DNA from: Patescibacteria group bacterium
GTDB taxonomy: Bacteria; Patescibacteriota; Minisyncoccia; Phycocordibacterales; UBA9973
Reading direction: 5' to 3'
Assembly: GCA_019750345.1 (NCBI GenBank)
Contig: JAIEON010000059.1
Coordinates: forward strand, 1-12,625
DNA: 12,625 nucleotides
Within the stretch, counting starts at the first letter, position 1, and every line of letters starts with the position of its first letter. Under the pieces are notes generated by a model. It saw only the letters and a program-made list of their open reading frames with translations, ran no database searches and was not told where the DNA came from. This document shows, one piece after another, positions 12,257-12,625 of this stretch. Position numbers and translations under genes: made by a program.

Positions 12257-12625
12257 TTAATACTGTTGTTGTGGTCGAAAAAGACGACCGAGATCAATAA
12301 TAATAACTGCCGGCGAAGGTGTCGGGTAATAATTACGATTTCCATAACCGTAATTATTATAGAATGATTGATTATAACCACCATAAAGTCCTAATCCTTG
12401 ATCTGCGGTCACAACCTGTTGAGGGCGTGCTCTATATTGCGTAGGATAATTTGGATTCAAATACTGTGCCCCGTACTGCGTTCTAGGAATTATCTGTTGA
12501 GAAAAATTACCTTGTGGAACATACTGCCTGGGAGCAATATACATCCGGGACGCACTGCGTACAAAAACTTTCTTTTTGTATTGAATACCGCCTATTGTAT
12601 AATATTCCCAATAATAATTTTGCTG
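12257..12625 (-). CDS. Tyr/Gln/Asn-rich protein of unknown function, 5' end cut by the window edge
   Basis: The frame is open from the stop at 12257 to the last base of the window. The 122 visible residues are the C-terminal part, and an internal Met at 12544 should not be taken as the start. The composition is unusual: rich in Tyr, Gln, Asn, Pro and Gly, with runs such as YGGYNQSFYNNYGYGNRNYY. Near the end a short hydrophobic strand (SPAVIIIDLGRLF) precedes a PQQQY terminus. Low-complexity sequence of this kind is usual for disordered, surface-exposed or secreted proteins; I do not recognise a family. An intrinsic terminator follows the stop, which supports a real gene. Whether a signal peptide or membrane anchor exists cannot be seen. 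Confidence 0.7.
   Translation of the reverse strand, partial: QQNYYWEYYTIGGIQYKKKVFVRSASRMYIAPRQYVPQGNFSQQIIPRTQYGAQYLNPNYPTQYRARPQQVVTADQGLGLYGGYNQSFYNNYGYGNRNYYPTPSPAVIIIDLGRLFRPQQQY

Noticed and set aside
212..12259. Alternative genetic code with UGA read as glycine
   Set aside because: All genes are full length under the standard code, with no in-frame TGA and no need for reassignment; only avoidance of TGA as a stop is seen.
1..12625. CRISPR array, insertion sequence, tRNA or phage remnant
   Set aside because: No regularly spaced direct repeats, transposase motifs, CCA-ended cloverleaf or phage structural cluster was seen; the baseplate-J-like gene stands alone, next to an FtsA/PilM-like gene, and is not part of a phage module.

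Overview
The window looks like a piece of a small, streamlined bacterial chromosome, most likely a Patescibacteria/CPR lineage of the Parcubacteria type. This is inference, drawn from trimmed housekeeping proteins (a 583-residue AlaRS, a 114-residue uL13), A/T-rich spacers, near-absence of Shine-Dalgarno sequences and very short intergenic regions. All 17 genes lie on the minus strand, so the text below reads from high to low coordinates. I see no tRNA, rRNA, CRISPR, insertion sequence or phage module. Every complete gene stays open under the standard code.

Region 1 (12625-9832) holds single genes separated by terminators. They are a 5'-truncated Tyr/Gln/Asn-rich protein, an MgtC/SapB-family membrane protein and an M3-family zinc metallopeptidase. 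Region 2 (9793-5531) holds a minimal alanyl-tRNA synthetase, an FtsA/PilM-like actin-fold protein and, 13 bp on, a single-pass membrane protein with a baseplate-J-like extracytoplasmic part. The last two have the topology expected of a PilM-PilN type cytoplasmic/inner-membrane pair.

Region 3 (5495-1276) is the alpha ribosomal operon: infA, rpmJ, rpsM, rpsK, rpsD, rpoA, rplQ, rplM, rpsI. It has a good sigma70-type promoter before infA (TTGACC-N17-TATAGT), a second promoter directly before rpoA and a clear intrinsic terminator after rpsI. A 56-nt stem-loop lies between infA and rpmJ, and a dyad touches the infA -35 element. Region 4 (1257-1) holds a small predicted secreted protein with its own near-consensus promoter and terminator, then grpE, then the start of a small membrane protein behind another strong promoter.

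The most striking general feature is initiation. At seven starts (grpE, rpoA, the baseplate-J-like gene, the FtsA-like gene, alaS, the M3 peptidase, mgtC) a good -10 hexamer ends only 6-8 nt before the start codon, which predicts leaderless or nearly leaderless mRNAs. The internal ribosomal cistrons have A/T-rich leaders with recurring motifs instead of Shine-Dalgarno sequences. None of 17 genes with a visible stop ends in TGA except none: 12 use TAA or TAG counted as 11 TAA plus 5 TAG among the 16 genes whose stop lies inside the window.
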